The notes beneath the pieces were generated by a model. It made no database searches, was not told where the DNA came from, and saw nothing but the letters and a program-made list of their open reading frames with translations. Positions 37,505 to 50,775 of a DNA stretch of 64,000 nucleotides are shown here, piece after piece (positions within the stretch are counted from its first letter, which is position 1; each line of letters opens with the position of its first letter). Location of the stretch: assembly GCF_023973825.1 (NCBI RefSeq), contig NC_090126.1, forward strand, positions 744,001-808,000, given 5' to 3'. This DNA is from Plasmodium brasilianum. Its lineage: Eukaryota; Apicomplexa; Aconoidasida; Haemosporida; Plasmodiidae. Made by a program: the position numbers and the translations under genes.

Positions 37505-40099
37505 CTACAGTTCTAACTCTACTGATGCACATTTTTTTCTGAACTTCTCTGAATTCATCAAACTGTTAAGAAGAACTGTATTTTTTAATAAATTAAATTT
37601 CTGTTGAATTACTTTTTGGGTATCATAGCATAACTGAATTTCTCTAACTATTGCTGAATTTTTTTCAACTAACGTTTTGCTCATATTTTGAATATTCGCA
37701 TGAAATTTTAGGAAATTCAGTATTTTATTAGCTAAAATATGAATTATATCATTTTCAATTTTTTTAAATTTTTTCTCATAATATGAATTGAGACCTAAAA
37801 AAAAGTAGTAGGGTTTTATAATATTTTCTAAGAAGTCTATTTTATTATCCTTTAGCTTATATGGAGCATTCAGATTTATTTTATTTTTTTTTAAATAATA
37901 ATCCTTAACATGTATATAGTCATTTTTTATTCTTATTAATTTTTTTATTAAAAAAGTACATTCTATATTTTCTCTTTTTTTCCCGTTCTTTGAGGATAAT
38001 AATAGAACAACATTTTTCATATAATTAATTAGCGTTTCGGTACTCATTTGGTCTTCGTAACTCTGCAATGGTTTACTATTTCTAGACATATGCAATTCTT
38101 CATTAAATTGAGCTTTTGTTATTTTAAAAAAATTATTATCATAATGAGGGTCTTTATTATCTAGTAAGACAAATATATTTTTTAAAAATTGTAAAGACGA
38201 ATAACAATTATGGTTTGGGAAAATGTTATTATCTCTATAGCTGTTACTACTTAAGGACGATAAATTTACATGTTCAGTGGTAAAATTTTTTATAAATGCT
38301 GTTTTATCCTTGTTCACAAAATTTAAGTGCATATCAGGCAGTTTATTTGTTAACTTAATATTTAATATTTCACTTTTGTTTTTATTTGTACCCTTACCAC
38401 AAATGTCATAATCTGTTTGGACGTATGTTTTGTAATTTTTATGAATATACATGCTACCGATACTATTGCTTATATGAGTAGCCCTATCCACTGTATTAAT
38501 GTTATTATCCCCATAAAAATTATCATTGTGTTCATCATTATGCATATTTTTATCTCTCACCTTGGGAATAGTTGTATTAAGAATGTTTATTGCCTGTTTG
38601 GATTGTCTGTCGGAATATATGGACATGTTGATGCTCCATTTCCCTTTGTATAGTATCAAATTATTTTTAATTAGGTAATTCATATAATCGTTACATCGAG
38701 AATAAATGTAAGAGGAGAGCACCATTTTGTAAAAATTGATATCTAAGCAATTACTATCAAGGGTGGTTATATTGATCTGATAGTGCCTTAATTTCTTACA
38801 TTTTTTTGATAAAATACACAATGATTTGTTATTCCTTTTCTTTTCTATCACATGTGTTGTTGTTCTATTATTCATATTATTTTTTTTTCCCATATATTTG
38901 GTATGATCATTATTTTTTACAAAATTTAGTTTAAAACAATCATATATTAAGAATAAATTTTTATAAATGGAACGAGTGTAAAAGTTAATATTTTGATTCA
39001 AAAATAATTTTTCCTTCCTTTGACATTCTAAATTAATATAATGAGTAAATATAAAATATACATCTCTCAACTTATTAGCATGCAAATAATAGTCATCTTC
39101 AATAATGATAGGATAAAAAACATACTGTATATTATATAGTACATTTGACTGATATATATCAAAATTGTTCATACAATTTTTGTCATTATTTAATAGTATC
39201 TTTTGTTCACTTTTAAATAATTCTGAAAAATTATGATAACTCAACTTTTTGCTGTGATCTAATAACAAATAATTATAATAGTCAAATTCATAAAAACCTA
39301 TTTTAGATTTAAAAATTGTCGTCTTCATATACATACTATTTCGGCACATCTCATACAGTAACCTGGCTGATAGTAAATTCTTCATATATAATAAATAAAA
39401 TATAACATGAAAGAATCTTACCCATACTAAATTTAAAACCATTATTTTATTATTGTTAAAACATAGTAAGTTGTTGTCATAGAGAACAATAGATCGTGCA
39501 TTGCTCATACCTGTGTAATATGAGTCAAATAGCAAAACGTGTAATAAACGATATTCCGAGTTAATTTCGTAATCCTCTTCCTTTTCAATAATTTCATTCA
39601 TATCCTCATAGCACGATAGGAAAATACCATCTGTTTGTTTGTCTTCCTTCCATGGTTCCATGTTCCCCACTTCATCGAACATATTCCAACATCCTTTTCC
39701 ATTATACTCCCTCTTTACAAACATTTCGGTAAAAATTGTCTTTTTCTTTTTGCTCTTGGTGCAGTTTACTAGTTCGTGTTCGTTCTGCATGTATTCATAT
39801 GAGCTACTACTAGACCTATCTCCAATCAGTATATCGTCCACTGAAGTAATTTTAGTACCTTTTTTTGTGTTGTTTAACCAAATCTGCAAAAAGCTCTTAC
39901 TGTTCTTTTTGCTATTTATTTCGTTTAAGAGGAATTTCATTTTATAAGCATTTTTGAGTTTATTGTAATAATCGTCATACTTTTCCTTGTTAATTAAATT
40001 GCTCCAAAGTGTTGGATTCATTTTTTCTAAAATTATATTTTCGCTGTTATTAAAAATGTTATAAAAAAATGATTCTTTTTCCTTTTCTTGGAATGAAAA

Positions 40100-40130
<31 letters not shown>

Positions 40131-42213
40131 CCTCCTCTTCCTGTACTTTTGCTTCTTGCTGTTCTTTCTGTTCTTTCTGTTCTTTCTGTTCTTTCTGTTC
40201 TTTCTGTTCTTGCTGTTCTTTCTGTTCTTGCTGTTCTTTCTGTTCCTTCCCTTCTCCCTCTTTTCGACCCCTTCGTTTATTTCCTTCTTTACGCATTGTA
40301 ATAAATGGAGTAATATAATAATTTAACAAAAAAAAGGATATATAACCAGACTTATCACAAACAGAAATAATTACCATATTATTAAAGTATATTAGATTTA
40401 TACTTGTATAATGGGCATTTTTTAAACAGGTAAGAACATAGGGCACATAACACATGTGTTCTTTCATATTATTAATTTTTATGGTTTTTTCAAAATTAAC
40501 ATATACACAATTACTTTTATATTTCTTTACAGAATAGTGTTTAAAATAGTCATAATATTGTAAAAATTCTTCTACGTACTCCTCCTTTGCTAATTCTTTT
40601 TTTTCATGTTTCACTTTAATATCATTTAACTGATATAATAAATAATAACTAATATAACACTTTCTTGTTAATATTGGTAAGTATATTAATACTATCCCAT
40701 TTTTTAGAAGAACAAATAAACTTGTTTCGATCCACAAGATATTTTCACCAATAGAACAAAAGCAAAAATCAACTGCCAAATTTTTATACTTATCCTTTTT
40801 CGATAAATACAATTTTTTTATTTTCTCATCATTGTCAGATAATGAGTCAACTTTTACTGTTTTTCTTGTTAATACTTCCTTAAGATTATTCATATTATTA
40901 TTAATGGTATTATTATCATATGGAATAGTTGTACTCTTTTTATTTTTTATACAGCTTCCCCCTTTATATGCTGTACACTTCGAGTTTTCTACTACCTTAT
41001 CCTTACTATAATTGTGAAAATTTTCATCCTTTTCGTTTATTTTGTTTGAACTGGGCGTGGGGGAACCACTTTCTTTTCTTTCGTTGTTATCAGTAAAGAT
41101 ACACTTCTTATCGTTACCGCCATCTCGCTCAACAGTAGAGGACTTTGATTGTTGTATAATTGTATCTGTTCCTTTTCTGAACCTTTTTGTTCCAAAACTT
41201 AAATCTTCATTATTTATTTTACATAGCAGGATATCAACATCCGGAACAACTATTTTTATTTCTTCCGTAATAGGGTTTTTTATATTAATTAATCTGATTA
41301 TACTTTTGAATTTGCACATGTAGGAACTATATACAGAAACTTTTTCATAAGTTAAAAGAGATATTACATCATCAGACTTGCTAAACCATTCTGCTTTTAT
41401 TATTTTCCTTTTTGAACTTATATTAAACTTTTTATTATGTAATATTAACTCTGCTCTAATAAAATTATTTATAATTAATTTATTTCTTATCAAAACACAT
41501 TCTTTACTTGACAATAGAAATATATTCTTTTGATTTTTATTTACATGAATTTGTACGAAGAAGCCATCAGACTCAACACTATAGTTCGGTATTTCTACCA
41601 CAAATTCTTCGTATGAACATTTGTTTCCCTCGTGTTTATGTTTTCCTATAACGACATAACTTATCATGTTGTACTGGTTCTGATTTTTGCTTCTGTTTTC
41701 GCTTATACTTGGGTTTTTGTTTTCGTTTTTGCTCTGGTTTACATTTTTGTTTATCATGTTAATGTACATATGGTGTTCCCTTTCATATTTTTCACACCAT
41801 TGTCTGCGTATAAAAAATACATTATATTCATTTTCATTTCTTAAGTTACACCCTCTTCTTTTCAAGCTCCTACAATTTCTGTTATTCCTCTCGGTATAGC
41901 GTCTACCGTCGTTTCTTCCGCTGTTATAATGGCTATTATGTCCATCCTTATGGTTATCATTATGAATACCATAACTACAATCCTTATCACCTCTCCTATC
42001 ATCACTCCAACGAGTGGAGCTAACAAATGTAATCCTCTTCTTAATATCAAAGAACTTTAAATCAATTAAATGCTCATAATATTTTTTTTTATTTAAGTAT
42101 TTTTCTTCAAATGGAATATTTTTCTGTACACCATCAAATCGACTTTTATTAATTAAGTAAAGCGAATTCTCTACTAAATTATCCAACGAGGAGCCTTCAT
42201 GATATGATTTCAT
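37505..42213 (-). CDS. Large protein with Nup82/Nup88-like outline, frame broken at a 27-base poly-T (poly-Lys) run
   Basis: Two long minus-strand frames abut: 42213-40033 (726 codons) and 40021-37505 (838 codons from its first ATG). The second frame has no stop between that ATG and the run of 27 T at 40104-40130, where the first frame encodes poly-Lys. The two join cleanly if the run is one base short or two bases long. I therefore read one gene of about 1,570 residues. The N-terminal part looks like a beta-propeller: [53 protein letters not shown] and [14 protein letters not shown]. These recall the Nup82/Nup88 nucleoporins, where a propeller is followed by a helical or coiled-coil C terminus; here the last 120 residues are helical. 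Gln/Glu/Lys repeats precede the break. The family call is tentative; a single Plasmodium-conserved protein of unknown function is the safe description. Confidence 0.75.
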
Positions 42214-42272
42214 TTTTCCTCAATATGGAGCTTTCTCTCATACATATGTATATACATATGTATATACATATG

Positions 42273-42312
<40 letters not shown>

Positions 42313-43715
42313 TATACATATATATGTGCATATACAGTGATAGAGGAAAAGAAAAATGCCCTTGACCTTATTAATGGGAAAAAAACTCACATTACCTTCG
42401 CTCATTCTTGCTACATAACCTCATCTTCAATTATGCGGATTAAAATTAAAGAGTAACATAAATGAAATAAATATAAAAAAAAAAATTAAACACAATGAAA
42501 CAAATTGAAATGAAACAAAATAAAATAATTTAAGTATAATAAAATAATTTAAATAAAATAAATAAAGTAGAATAAAATAATTTAAATAAAATAAATAAAG
42601 TAGAATAAAATAATTTAAATAAAATGAATGAAGTAGAACAAAATAGTTTAAATAAAATAAATAAAGTAGAATAAAATAATTAAAATAAAATGAATGAAGT
42701 AGAACAAAATAATTTAAATAAAATAAATAAAGTAGAATAAAATAATTAAAATAAAATGAATGAAGTAGAACAAAATAATTTAAATAAAATAAATAAAGTA
42801 GAATAAAATAATTTAAATAGAATAATCTCCTTTGATGAAAAGGGGAACATTCGTCTTCACAATTTATGAAAACTGATACGTATGTATCGGTGTTCACTGA
42901 TTGCGTATACATGCGCCCGCGATATAACGTACGAACAAGTATGTAAATATATATGTACATATTTACATATATGTATTTACTTTATGTGCTGTTATACGCA
43001 TATATATACTAATACGAGAAACAACTCAGCCAAAAATACCATTTTCGTTTCATTTTAAAAGATAATTTGTGCCTATTAAAAGATCTCTTTTCGCCATTCT
43101 GCAGTGGCTATAGAGAATATACCACCAATATTAAAAAAAAAAAAAAAAAAAAAAAAAGAGGAAAACAATTTAAAGTGACGTGTACATTAATCGATGAGCA
43201 CATTTAATTTCTCAAAGGGTTAACATATATTCATGTTAATTAATGTTCAATGATTTGAAAATAGCATTTTTCTTTCCCTCTTTTTCAAAAATATCATTTT
43301 TATAATTTATTTTTCCAAGGATGCAAAATTATTACGTTAAATGTTTCTACGAAAATACGCATTAAAAAAAAAAAAGTAAAAAAAGCTCGAAATAAAACTT
43401 GAAATAAGGGACGGAATATTCATTTTCCCCAAGGGAAAGAGTTTAGATAAATATTTCATTGAAAGACAAGAAATGAAATGAAAAAACAGAGTGTTCATTT
43501 TATATACAAAACAGGTATACATAGGAGCTTGTGTGTGTACGTGATGAAAATACGTAAGAAGTTTAGACCTAATAAGAGAAGGCTCTGAAACTTAAAACAT
43601 CAAATGGGTGGATCAACTGTAAACGCGTTGATATATATATTTATTTATTTATTAGGGTACGTATGTTCCACCATTCTATCATATTATACATTAACATGTA
43701 TGTGTACATGTGGAA
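42214..43715. other. Intergenic between MCM8 and the Nup-like gene
   Basis: Both flanking genes are on the minus strand. The space holds (TA)n/ACATATGT tracts just upstream of the Nup-like gene (42240-42330), the 33-base repeat array at 42500-42832, and a poly-A run (about 43133-43157). The long minus-strand frame 42427-42960 is produced by the repeat, whose period is a multiple of three. Confidence 0.5.
42500..42832. repeat. 33-base tandem repeat array (AATAAAGTAGAATAAAATAA type)
   Basis: The marker GTAGAATAAAATA or GTAGAACAAAATA recurs every 33 bases (for example at 42567, 42600, 42633 and 42666) for about nine or ten copies. Two variants alternate in the middle of the array: one with AATAAAGTAGAATA and one with GAATGAAGTAGAACA. 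This suggests expansion as 66-base pairs. The 33-base period keeps a reading frame open on the minus strand without implying coding. Confidence 0.9.
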
Positions 43716-46700
43716 TTATTTTAAATAGAAGGAATCCACTTGCCAATAACCCCCTTTGTACAAAATGAAACCCTCGTTGTTCACTGCAAAAGTATCAGAA
43801 GACAAGATGAGTAGGTGAAGCATGTTTATTATATTTCCATGTTTGCGTTTATCGAAAAAGAACAATAAAAAAGTAACATGGTAACACAACAGAACACTAA
43901 TGCAGTAACACAGTAACATGGTAATATGCAGCTCCCAGGAGGATGAAGATATCTTCTACTTCATATAAAAGTAGGTATGCAAAGATACAAATGAACACAC
44001 ACACGAAGCTGTGTTAAGAATGGTTACCAAAATGAATTAGGGCGTCCTCTGATATGTTTGAGTTTGCTGAAAGGATTACTGACTTGGCCATACTGCACAA
44101 GTCCTGCGAAGAGCACATAAACGGGTATGTATACATGTATGAATGCATGTATGTATGAACACATGTACATATGTGCATATGTACAAACGCCGCGAATAAA
44201 TACATCCAAATGACGAAGTGGTAAGCATAATAGGGCATGAAGGCAAAAAGTACAGAGTGTGTAATTTTAACTGTATATATATAATATACCTTTGTAACGC
44301 TAACTTTTTTTTTTTTTTTTTTTTTTTTTTCCGCATTATTACCTTATTAAAAATTTTATTTTCCGTCATCCGAACAAGATTTATAATATTTTCCTTAAAG
44401 ATATTGGATAACGCTGCAGCAGATTTCCCTCTATTCATTTTAGTAGATGTGCCTTTTCTAAAATTCATGGCTTTTAGATGCAATGGATAAAAAATAGTTT
44501 TTTGATATATTTCCACCACTTCTTTTGCATGTTCTACAGTTACGACATTTGATAAGTCCGCTCTAGCTCTTGCTTGACAAAGTCTTATCAAAGACTCAAG
44601 TTGTCTAATTGTAATAGGTGCACTTATATCACTATTTGTAATAGATAAATTTCTAAGATGTAAGTAAAATTTTCTTATGTACGTTTTAGCCTCAGCAGAT
44701 AAGTTAGGAAAAATACACTTTCGACAATATTTTATAAAAACCCCTAAAAGTTCTACTGGTAAATAATTTCTTTCATCTATTTGTTTGCATTTATAAAACA
44801 GATGATCTTTAACAGAAAAAAGGGGGGAATTATCATTACTATCCTTATTTTCACCATCTTCCTGCATATTAATCTCTTCTTTTTCGATCCACTTTTGTTT
44901 ATTCCCATTCCTTTCTCCTTTATTACCTCTTTTACCTGTTGGCTCAAAAGAACGCATCATCCTCTTTCGGCTGTTGGGGCTAATCAAATAATTAGAAATA
45001 AGATAATCTTTTTCTTCAGATATTTTATCAGTTAATAAAAAGACTAAATCAAATCTACTTAAAAGTGGAAATGGAATTTTTATATTATCAAAAATTGTTT
45101 TGTTGTAATTATATTTACCCTCTTTTGGATTGGAAGCAGCAATAATTGTACACCTAGTTTTTAAATTACAGACAATACCAGCTTTTGTTATATTAATACA
45201 TTGACTTTCCATACATTCTAGAAAAGACTGCTGATCTGTTAAGGATATTTTGTCTAACTCATCTATACAACATATTCCCTTGTCAGATAATACTAATGCA
45301 CCACCTTCTAAGGAATATTCATTATTTAATGGATCCTTAACAGCACATGCAGTTAAACCATTTATACTTGTTGAAGTACTACAAATAAATAAACTGTTCT
45401 CAATAATATTACTGATATATTGTAAAATTCGACTTTTACCTAGTCCTGGATCACCTATTAATAAATTATGTATATTTCCTCTTCTCTTTATCTGATTACA
45501 TTCATCATATATTGTTTTTCCACCTAATAAGCTTAATAGTAATCCTGCTTTTATATAATCGTTCATAATAACTCGAGGACATAAGGAAGCGACTAACAAA
45601 TAAAATTTGTTACTTCCGTATTTTTGCATGTCGTTAATAAATTCAAGCACCTTTTCATCAAACATTTTGTCAACGTTGAAATGTTCTTTGTTCGTTCCAT
45701 TGAAGTTGAACTGTTTTTCCTTTTCTTCTTCACTTCTATATCTAACTAGGTTAAGGCAGTGATTTGGGTTGTTTAGAAGACCATCTTCATCTATGTAGTC
45801 CCCGTACATGCACATGTTATGAAGAGATAAGCGGTCATCACCTTTGACACTACTACAGGCATGGCCGCTAGCATGCCCACTCACACTACCTCGAACATTA
45901 CCCATTATATCACTTGAAACATCATCATTAACATTACTAATATGGTGCATTTGCCCATTAATGTTCATTTTATTTTCCCCTTCAAGTAATTCATTATTAT
46001 ATGGATGCACTTGTTCCATATCACTTATCTCATAAAGTGAATTGACATCTTCTGATTCATCGCTTCTTTCACGGTTCATTACACTCGTGCTTGCATAACT
46101 TAACGCGTTATATGTATTAATTTCAAGCGAATTTGTTACAGTACTAATATCACAGAAACCGTTAGGTTTGTTGTTTCTACCTTCTTTTACAATAATAACA
46201 CTGGAATTATCATCATCATATTTTCCATACTCTTCAACATTATTATGAGAAGCACACCTATTATTCTGAACACACCCTTTGACTGAAGCAAGTCTAGCAT
46301 GCTCAGAATATACAAACGAGTGTACATTTACTTGTGTGGGTCCATTGCCCGATGTGGGAACACTGCCTGGTGCGAATCCTCTACATCTTTCTCCTCTTCT
46401 TATACATGAAACCCTTTTAGATATTTTTTCTATGTAGGATTCCCACAAAAAGGAGGAGTAAATTTTATTTTTCGTTTGTTTAATTTTTTCTATATTAAAA
46501 TAATTATTATTTAAGTATTTCTTAGAAGATAATGGGAAAATAGACAAGCAGTCTATGTACATATTAAACAAAGAATTTTTCCCATTAATTAAATAGTTGT
46601 TATTAAAAGATATAACTTTTAGAATTCCTAAGGCTTCTATATAATTACCAGGAAAACATGAATTAACAAAAAATTTGGATACTTCCAAAGTAACAGTTAG

Positions 46701-48016
46701 ATTTTTTACATTTGAATCATGAGTTTCATATATATTATTTAAAATTTTTTTATTTTCTTTTATAATAATTTTTTGATACTCTAAAGATTTTGCTGATTCT
46801 CGAAGGGGATGGAAAATTCTACTATCACAATTATAGTTCTTACATTTTTTAGGGGTTTCAAATTTCCCATCTAAAAATTCTAGTTTAATTATAAATTTAC
46901 ATTTCGCACATATAAAATCAAGATTAGTAATTAATAAATGAATTGGTGATACTCTTAATACACTACCTCTTAAACATATAAGATGATTCACTTTCTCACT
47001 TTTTAAATTTTCAAATTTATTTATCTTGTTCCAATTATACAAATATATTGTTATTCTTGTTGTAAGGAAATAATTACGAAATATTTCCGACTCTCTGTAC
47101 CTATCATATTTCAATTCGTTTATTAGCAAATTGCCGTTCTCTACGTCAGTTATTTCTTCCCTTCCTATGAAGTAGCAACACTCTGCGTCCCGACCCACGC
47201 CGTCGTTACTGTTACCGTTCCTATTACTATTGCAGCTTCTGTTACTGTTACCGTTCCTATTACTATTGCAGCTTCTGTTACTGTTATTGTTCCTATTACT
47301 TTTATTGTTATTATTAATATTACTTTTACTGTTACTATTACTTTTACCATTTCCTCTTTCTCTGTCGTTGCAATTTCCTCTTCCGCTTCCGTTTCCGCTA
47401 ACACTAGTACCACCACCATTACCATTATTCTTACTCTTTCTTTTCTTCGTTTTCCCGCTATTCTGTGTACCTGTGTTAGTTTCTGACTTTACAATTTCTT
47501 TGTCTAAGCCTAGGAACTTGCACAGTAGCAAATGCAAAGACACCTTCATAAATTTTAAAACGATCTCTGGATTTTTCTTCATTTCATGCAAGTAAATTTC
47601 TTTGTTCGGTGGTGCATTTTTACTTACCACTTTCTTATTGTCTAAAAAAAATTCTAATTTTAAAATAACTTCTTTATCTATATTAAACAAGCTGTTCCAA
47701 TTATTTTTAAAAAATGAAACCCAACTTAAAATTAGCTTTTTGACATCACCTGAAAGGTGGGGGTGGAGGGGGGAAAAATTTTGAAAAAATTGTTATACAG
47801 CTTGTAAATAGGCACGTAAGTGTATACAAGCACATAAGCATATGTACGTGCGTATATGTATATGTGAGTGCACGAGTGTATATGTATACATATGTGCGTA
47901 CTACTGTGCATAGTTCTCCTCATGCATCGATGCATTTAATTGTTGTCTTTTTCTCGCAACTCATGTATACCATTTAATTCCGAACTGTTAAAATAGAGGT
48001 CCACAATTACGTCCAT
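43716..48016 (-). CDS. MCM8: DNA helicase MCM8, four exons
   Basis: The exons are 48016-47971, 47749-44343, 44103-44028 and 43783-43716, giving about 1,198 residues. All introns have GT/AG ends, and the phases fit (1, 0, 1). Exon 1 starts MDVIVDLYFNSSELN. The MCM core shows a C4 zinc finger (CAKC about 295, then CKNYNC), Walker A GDPGLGKS (about 779), Walker B ICCIDELDK (about 840) and arginine finger LLSRFD (about 909). Variants such as SLCPRVIMNDYIKAGLLLSL match MCM8 rather than MCM2-7. The last exons give SEDALIHF followed by VNNEGFILYKGG, like the winged-helix end of human MCM8. MCM8 normally acts with MCM9 in homologous recombination repair. A Ser-Asn-Arg repeat (about 150-190) and a roughly 250-residue polar insert (about 445-690) are lineage-specific. 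The frame appears to run past 44343, but that is the intron. Confidence 0.95.
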
Positions 48017-48138
48017 CTTAGACTTATTCAAAATGTCAATGGTTTCTTAAAACAGCTTTTCATATTAATCTGGTGTGCCACGTATACACATAAGCATATG
48101 TACTTTGTACGCACATATATATATATATATATATATAT

Positions 48139-48217
48139 ACAGTATATAAATATATATACATTATATAAATATATATACATTATATAAATATATATACATT
48201 ATATAAATATATATACA
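48139..48217. repeat. 19-base tandem repeat ATTATATAAATATATATAC
   Basis: Four near-identical copies lie just upstream of the MCM8 gene's first exon, following a (TA)n tract. They are probably slippage products. Confidence 0.85.
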
Positions 48218-49651
48218 GTTATGTATGTATGTATTTACATTTAAACATATGCCTGTACAAATATTTATATGTCTGCATACATGTGTAAAAGGACATTCTT
48301 GCAAACTTTATATTCAAAATAAATTCACTTTTTGGGTTCATTTAAAAGAACCTTTGCGCATTATTCTAATGAATAATTGTACGTATTCCTTTTCGTTAGA
48401 AAATAAAATTAACTTTTTCATTTTTGAAGTTAACAGTGCTTTTTATTTTTTTTTATTCCAAAAAAAAAAAAAAAAATTATATAATGCTTCCTCAAGATTG
48501 CGATCTTTATAGTATGAACAAAATTTAACTTATACATGTATGTACATTTACAAGTACATATATAAATGTACGCATTACTTTATGAAGAAATATCGTTTTG
48601 GTGGTTGTTCGGAAAATATAACAGAAAAACGAAAAAAAAAAAAAAAAAAAAAAAAAATTTCCTTCAGATAAACGAAATATTTTTCGAATGAAAATAATTT
48701 TTCCATTTTTTGTTGTTTTTATTTTTATATATACATTTTTTTTATTCTTTGTTTATTCAGTTCATCATTTATGTGTTTCACCTTTTAACGCATAGACCCA
48801 TATATGTTTTGTTCTATCTGTATATATACATATATACGCGCATACATACATACATACATACATAAATACATATGTGTAAGGGTGTTACTACCCCGAGGAA
48901 GAGGGAACCAAGATAAGTTTAATTTCCATCTCGAAGGAAATATTATTCTTACCCCTTATGTATATATTCCTTTTTTTGATCGATCAGTTAAAATCGTTTA
49001 ACTTAAAATTAGATTAACATGAATATGAATGATTTATAATTCTTACACGGGTGAAAAACGCTAGGGAGCAATTTTTTGTTTGATTTTTATTTAATTTTCA
49101 TTTTATTTCATTTTATTTCATTTTTATTTCATTTTTATTTAATATTCATTTTATTTCATTTTTATTTTATTTTTATTTAATTTAATTTTATTTTTATTTT
49201 ATTTGATTTATATATTTTTTTTTCTGTTTACAATTGCTTTTATTTAGTGGCAATCTTCATATTTAATCAGTAAAAATGCATCGTTAACATGTACAAACAT
49301 ACATACATACATGCATACATACATGCATACATATATATAAATATATATAAGGAAGCAAAGAGGTATAAAAAAAAATATCGTTTCTTCCAATGAGAATATT
49401 GGAGAACTAGAAAGCAAATCGCCATTTAGACATTTTCGTTTACACCCTATGCGTATATATATAAATCCATAATGCTATGCAGTAAGAGGAATATGTAATA
49501 TGTATACATAAAATTATTATTTTTTCCTCTTTCCCTTTTCCTTTTTAATATTGAGTGGGAAGCATATTACATGTTACATTACGTTCGTTAATGCTTTTAC
49601 AGAAAATACTTTCTTAAAATTGTACAATTAATACAATCTCATCAAATGTAA

Positions 49652-49811
49652 GTACATACAAACATACGTACATACAAACATACGTACATACGAACTTACG
49701 TACATACTAACTTATGTACATACGAACTTACGTACATACTAACTTACGTACATACTAACTTACGTACATACAAACATACGTACATACTAACTTACGTACA
49801 TACAAACATAA
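49652..49811. repeat. 16-base tandem repeat GTACATACAAACATAC, about ten copies
   Basis: Ten units of 16 bases run head to tail. Variants differ at two or three positions (CAAACATAC, TAACTTAC, GAACTTAC). The ordered mixture of variants shows that units were duplicated in blocks. The array is intergenic between MCM8 and DnaJ. Confidence 0.92.
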
Positions 49812-50427
49812 ATGTATACAATTACATGTATATGTAAGCACATTTGCTTATGCCATCATATACAAGGAAAGAGTAACATCTCCCCCCTTTTTTTATTTGC
49901 CGTAACATGCACTTTAAAACGATTAATTGCATTTAAAAAAAAAAAGGGTGGAGGAAAAAAAAAAAAGCCGCAATTTAAAAAATTAACATATCCATGAAAG
50001 TAACGTTTTAACTAATTTTTTCAATCATGTATAATTATTTATGGTAAAAAGGAAAATTAAGTAGTTCACTTAAATTTCATTAAATAGACGAGTTAAGCAT
50101 TTGCATAAAACAAAATTCATGGGCCTCTTTATTTTTATTTTTTTTTTTTTTTTTCCAATTTGCCGGTACAAAGTGGTTGTGTTATTCTGTCACCTTGCCG
50201 CTGGAGTTCTCCCCCTTTACTGTCCTTAATACTTCCATTTTTTTTTTTTGTCCTTTATTAAAAAATCAATAGGGTTATACGTACTCTTAAATAAACCCAT
50301 CTATGTAAAGAAAGAAATACAGAAAACACATTAAAATATACATATGTCGAAGTAAAACAAGTGGATAAATGCTATTCCATCATTAGACCTCTTTTACGTA
50401 ATAACACAAGGGCGTACATATATTTGT

Positions 50428-50502
50428 GTAAAACATTTACGTAAAACATTTGCGTAAAACATTTGCGTAAAACATTTGCGTAAAACATTTGCGTAAAACA
50501 GG
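50428..50502. repeat. 13-base tandem repeat GTAAAACATTTGC, about five copies
   Basis: One copy ending TTTAC is followed by four identical copies and a partial one. The array is intergenic, upstream of the DnaJ gene. Confidence 0.92.
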
Positions 50503-50743
50503 AAGTTAATTATGCTAGGAATATATGTGTAAAATTATCATTATAAAAATTTGGTTTTATTACGCCTCAACTTTTGAGAAATTTACGTTTTACATTATTC
50601 CTAGTTTTACTATATTTTACTTTATTTTACTCTATTGCTTTATTTTTATTTCATTTCTCAATTTTATTTTATTTTTACTATTTTTTTTTCTTTTTTTTTG
50701 TTTTCCCACTATTCGAACAAGTACATGAAAGAAATAGGTGAGC

Positions 50744-50775
<32 letters not shown>

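Noticed and set aside
42427..42960. 177-codon Tyr/Leu/Phe-rich minus-strand frame
   Set aside because: The frame stays open only because the 33-base repeat is a multiple of three; there is no other coding sign.
43065..43110. Two adjacent hairpins (AAAAGA/TCTTTT and GCCA/TGGC) resembling a terminator or structured RNA
   Set aside because: The stems are only four to six pairs and such short palindromes are frequent by chance.
44076..44342. Apparent C-terminal extension of the MCM8 frame ending in a Cys/His/Tyr-rich tail
   Set aside because: It is translation of the last-but-one region's intron (poly-T then GTATGT-type repeats); splicing to exon 3 restores the MCM8 C terminus.
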